In this document: in pieces, positions 61,386-64,000 of the stretch
Numbering within the stretch: position 1 is the stretch's first letter
Layout of the letters: every line of letters starts with the position of its first letter
NCBI RefSeq assembly: GCF_019396325.1
Contig: NZ_JAHKRO010000041.1
Span: forward strand, 1 to 64,000
Source of the DNA: Nonomuraea ceibae
GTDB taxonomy: Bacteria > Actinomycetota > Actinomycetes > Streptosporangiales > Streptosporangiaceae
Direction: 5' to 3'
Length of the DNA stretch: 64,000 nt
Notes under the pieces: generated by a model
The model's input: the letters and a program-made list of their open reading frames with translations, nothing else
The model's database searches: none
Told to the model about the DNA's origin: nothing
Made by a program: the position numbers and the translations under genes

Positions 61386-62738
61386 TCAGCGCAGCAGGTC
61401 CAGCGCCTTGGCCAGGCCCGGGTCGCGGCCGGTGGCCAGGGCGAGGGCGGTCATCGGGGCGTGGTGGTCGGCCGGCGTGCCGATCGTGTCGATCATCTCC
61501 CGGTTCGGACCGAGATGCCGGACTTTGGGCAGCCCCAGCACGGTGCCGTCGTCCAGCAGGTAGCCGGCGGCGGGCCCGGAGACGGCGCCGGCGGTGCGGG
61601 TCCCCACGATCGTCCCCAGCCGCAGCCCCTTCACCGCGGCGCTGAAGTCGTCGCAGGCCGACGCGCACCCCCGGTCGGCGAGCACGACCAGCCGGGCGCC
61701 GAGCAGCGGGACGCTGTCGTCCGTGCGGTTGGCCGCGCACTCCCCCTTCAGCGGGCAGAAGTAGCTGGTGACCTTGCCGTGCGCGAACGCGCCGAGCAGC
61801 CGCGTCACCTCCCGGGGCGACCCGCCGCCGTTGCCGCGCAGGTCGAGCACGACCGCCTCCGGCTTGTCCCGCAGCTCGGCCAGCACCTGGTCCGCGGCGC
61901 CGGGGAAGAACCCGGGCAGCTTCACGTACACGGCGCCGCCCGGCAGCTTCCTCGACGTGACCTCGTCGCGCGGCGGGTCGAGGGGGCCTTCGACGAGCCG
62001 TACGGTGCGGACCTGCCCGGACGTGGGCCTTTTGAGCGTCAGCCGGACGGACGGGCCCGGCAGGACGTCGAAGACGGTCGTGTTGGGCCGGTCGCCGACG
62101 AACACCGGGATGCCGTTGACCTTGAGCACGATGTCGCCCGGCCGGATGCCGGCCCGGTCGGCGGGGCTGCCGTCCAGGACGCGGGTGATGAACAGCGGCG
62201 GCCGGGCCGCGGGGTCGAACCTCGGCCCCTGCGCCGCCGACAGGCCCGCGATGCCGGTGCCGACCGGCCCGTCCCCCGGCCCGCCGTCCGGCGGCGGCGA
62301 CGGGCGGGCCGTGCGGGCGTGGTTGTCCTGCAGCGAGTCCACCATGCCGGTGATCGCGGCCCGCAGCGCGGCGGGGTCGCCGTCGCCGAGGACCTTCGCG
62401 AACGCCGCCCAGTCGCCGTCGCGGTCGCCGGTCAGCGCGGGCAGGTGCAGCCCGGGCCGGTCGGCGCCGCGCCGCATCAGGTCCTGCGTGTAGGCGGAGA
62501 ACGCGCTCTTCAGCAGCTCGCGCGGGTCCATCGCGGGGCCGCTGTAGTAGTGGTCGAGCACGCAGTGGTACGCCATCCGCAGGGTGTTCACGGTGGTGGG
62601 AGGCGGCGGCTGCGGCGGCGGCGCGGTCGCGGGGGCGCACCGGCCGCCGGGCTCCGAGGGACTGGACGGGCTGGGGACGGGTGCCGGGGACAGGGCGCAG
62701 GCCGCGGCGAGCGCGGCGGCGCAGAGTGTTCTGATCAT
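61386..62738 (-). CDS. S41-family (C-terminal processing) peptidase with PDZ domain
   Basis: A 450-residue secreted or membrane-anchored protease. It has a signal peptide (TLCAAALAAACALSP) and a Pro/Ser-rich linker. A PDZ domain spans about 185-260 (FITRVLDGSPADRAGIRPGD, VLKVNGIPVF), then the S41 core (AVYVKLPGFF, AVVLDLRGNGGGSPREV). The nucleophile Ser is in DRGCASACDDF, with TRTAGAVSGP beyond. Four extra Cys (FCPLKGEC, GCASAC) suggest disulfides around the active site. An LAAAC-type site might be a weak lipobox. Divergent from a two-component system. Confidence 0.88.
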   Translation of the reverse strand: MIRTLCAAALAAACALSPAPVPSPSSPSEPGGRCAPATAPPPQPPPPTTVNTLRMAYHCVLDHYYSGPAMDPRELLKSAFSAYTQDLMRRGADRPGLHLPALTGDRDGDWAAFAKVLGDGDPAALRAAITGMVDSLQDNHARTARPSPPPDGGPGDGPVGTGIAGLSAAQGPRFDPAARPPLFITRVLDGSPADRAGIRPGDIVLKVNGIPVFVGDRPNTTVFDVLPGPSVRLTLKRPTSGQVRTVRLVEGPLDPPRDEVTSRKLPGGAVYVKLPGFFPGAADQVLAELRDKPEAVVLDLRGNGGGSPREVTRLLGAFAHGKVTSYFCPLKGECAANRTDDSVPLLGARLVVLADRGCASACDDFSAAVKGLRLGTIVGTRTAGAVSGPAAGYLLDDGTVLGLPKVRHLGPNREMIDTIGTPADHHAPMTALALATGRDPGLAKALDLLR

Positions 62739-62826
62739 GGCCGCCAGCGTGGCGGCCGCCCCGTTGCGCGGCTGTGAACGCGATCGTTAACGCCGCTGTT
62801 ACGCCCGCCGCGATACGAACGGCGGC

Positions 62827-63480
62827 ATGCGGGTTCTGGTGGCAGAGGACGAGCGGGATCTGGCCGATCTGGTGGCGGTGGGGCTGCGCCGTCACGCGAT
62901 GGCCGTGGACGTGGTGTACGACGGCATGGCCGCCTCGCAGCGGCTGGCGGTCAGCGACTATGACGTGCTCGTGCTCGACCGGGACCTGCCGGGGACGCAC
63001 GGCGACCTGGTCTGCCGTGAGCTGGTGGCGCGCGGCTGCCGGACCCGGATCCTCATGATGACGGCGGCCGGGTCGGTGCCGGACCGGATCGAGGGGCTGG
63101 GCATGGGCGCCGACGACTACCTGCCCAAGCCGTTCGACTTCGCCGAGCTGGTGGCGCGGGTGCGGGCGCTCGGCCGGCGCAGCGTGCCCGGGGTGCCGCC
63201 GGTGCTGACCAAGCATGGCATCGTGGTCGACACGCACCGCCTCCAGGCCGCCCGCGACGGCCGCCACCTGCACCTGTCGCTCAAGGAGTTCGCCGTCCTG
63301 GAGACGCTGATGCGGGCCGACGGCGCCGTGGTGAGCGCCGAGCGGTTGCTGGAGGAGGCGTGGGACGAGAACGTCGACCCGTTCACCACCGTGGTCCGGG
63401 TCGTGGTCAGCCGGCTGCGGGCCAAGCTCGGCGACCCGCCGTGCATCCAGACGGTGCCCGGCGCGGGCTACCTGCTGTGA
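62827..63480 (+). CDS. OmpR-family response regulator
   Basis: A 217-residue regulator. The receiver domain has the acidic pair EDE (7-9), phospho-acceptor Asp 51 in LVLDRDLPG, Thr in MMTAAG and Lys in PKPFD. The C-terminal winged helix is LSLKEFAVLETLMRADGAVVS through VVVSRLRAKLGDPP. Its stop overlaps the histidine kinase start (GTGA). Target genes are not evident; the divergent S41 protease, 88 bases away, is a candidate. Confidence 0.92.
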   Translation: MRVLVAEDERDLADLVAVGLRRHAMAVDVVYDGMAASQRLAVSDYDVLVLDRDLPGTHGDLVCRELVARGCRTRILMMTAAGSVPDRIEGLGMGADDYLPKPFDFAELVARVRALGRRSVPGVPPVLTKHGIVVDTHRLQAARDGRHLHLSLKEFAVLETLMRADGAVVSAERLLEEAWDENVDPFTTVVRVVVSRLRAKLGDPPCIQTVPGAGYLL

Positions 63481-64000
63481 CGACGATCCGGGTCCGGCTG
63501 ACGCTCGTCTACTCGGGGCTGTTCCTGCTGACGTCGGTGGTGCTGCTCGTCACCGTCAACCTGCTGCTGAGCCACGCGCTGTCCACCCGGGTCGGGCGGC
63601 TGCCCGTCCCGCCCCCCGCCGCCGAGGTCCCGCCCGGCGGCAGAGGCGGAGACGGGGTGCGGCCGCCGCTGCCCGAGCTGGTGGACGACGTGGTCGGCTA
63701 CCAGTGGGAGGTGACGTGGCTGGCGGTCGGCGTCCTGACGCTGGTGTCGCTGCTCGCGGGCTGGCTGGTGGCCGGCAGGCTGCTGCGGCCCCTGCACCGG
63801 ATCACCGCCACCGCCCGGCGGCTGTCGCTGTCGACGCTGCACGAGCGCATCGCCCTGACCGGGCCGCAGGACGAGCTCAAGGAGCTGGCCGACACCTTCG
63901 ACGCCATGCTCGACCGGCTCGAACGCTCGGTGGACGCGCAGCGGCGCTTCATCGCCAACGCCTCGCACGAGCTGCGCACCCCGCTGGCCGTGCAGCGGGC
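63477..64000 (+). CDS. Sensor histidine kinase, 3' end beyond window edge
   Basis: The visible 174 residues begin at GTG 63477, overlapping the response-regulator stop. They include two membrane segments (about 10-32 and 80-100) enclosing a short Pro/Gly-rich external loop of about 45 residues. A HAMP linker (LLRPLHRITATARRL) and the dimerisation/phospho-acceptor box SHELRTPLA with His 164 follow. The ATPase domain lies outside the window. Cognate kinase of the upstream regulator. Confidence 0.9.
   Translation, partial: MTTIRVRLTLVYSGLFLLTSVVLLVTVNLLLSHALSTRVGRLPVPPPAAEVPPGGRGGDGVRPPLPELVDDVVGYQWEVTWLAVGVLTLVSLLAGWLVAGRLLRPLHRITATARRLSLSTLHERIALTGPQDELKELADTFDAMLDRLERSVDAQRRFIANASHELRTPLAVQR

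Noticed and set aside
1-64000. tRNA, rRNA, integrase, transposase or biosynthetic gene cluster (NRPS/PKS) in the window
   Set aside because: None could be recognised by reading both strands; the accessory genes look like ordinary actinomycete chromosomal content.

Overview
The window is very GC-rich (codon third positions almost all G or C), gene-dense and rich in GTG/TTG starts and 4-base stop/start overlaps. It carries many eukaryote-like Ser/Thr kinases, TetR/LacI regulators, CUT1 sugar transporters without their own ATPase, an IrtAB-type siderophore importer, an ECF42 sigma factor and an actinobacterial-type cytochrome b. This is the chromosome of a filamentous actinomycete; a member of the Streptosporangiaceae (Nonomuraea-like) is my best guess, but that is inference. 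No rRNA, tRNA, CRISPR array, insertion sequence or phage gene was recognised.

Layout. 1-5.0 kb: three-gene operon of two membrane-anchored kinase-like proteins that have lost their catalytic residues and one intact Ser/Thr kinase cut by the window edge. 5.1-8.1 kb: MFS transporter, GAF protein and amidohydrolase, divergent from an RpiR regulator. 9.2-12.8 kb: glycerophosphodiesterase, heparinase II/III-like protein and a 3-hydroxyisobutyrate-dehydrogenase-type enzyme. 12.7-17.1 kb: AraC regulator and aminoglycoside-phosphotransferase-like enzyme, then a TPR membrane protein and a TPR-AAA+ ATPase whose junction is an array of repeated translation starts. 17.2-20.0 kb: TetR regulator and GH3 glycosidase. 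20.1-22.3 kb: EF-G-like GTPase behind a short leader ORF with a hairpin. 22.4-25.8 kb: MarR, epoxide hydrolase, nitroreductase and TauE exporter. 25.8-32.5 kb: a LacI/GH3/ABC sugar-uptake locus whose two divergent promoters share a CGAAA-TTTCG box. 32.6-37.2 kb: PaaX regulator, MHS-type transporter, acyl-CoA synthetase and metal-dependent hydrolase, probably for uptake and breakdown of an organic acid. 37.5-39.5 kb: ECF42 sigma factor and two YCII/DGPF proteins. 39.6-43.6 kb: rhodanese, two TetR regulators, FAD monooxygenase and two membrane proteins. 43.9-48.8 kb: a 1296-residue HTH-NTPase-WD40 protein flanked by small secreted proteins, one interrupted by an in-frame stop. 48.9-54.4 kb: an ArsR-like regulator, then a TetR regulator whose operator recurs, doubled, in front of a hemerythrin-like gene and an orphan cytochrome b, with a type II NADH dehydrogenase beyond. 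54.5-56.9 kb: a Ser/Thr kinase with a beta-propeller. 57-61.3 kb: IrtB and IrtA under an IdeR/DmdR-type iron box. 61.4-64 kb: S41 protease and a two-component system whose kinase runs off the edge.

The most striking loci are the pseudokinase-kinase operon, the TetR/hemerythrin/cytochrome b respiratory regulon, the leader-peptide arrangement upstream of the EF-G-like gene, and two gene junctions built from tandem repeats that each carry a start codon. Function calls rest on motifs read by eye; no database search was possible.
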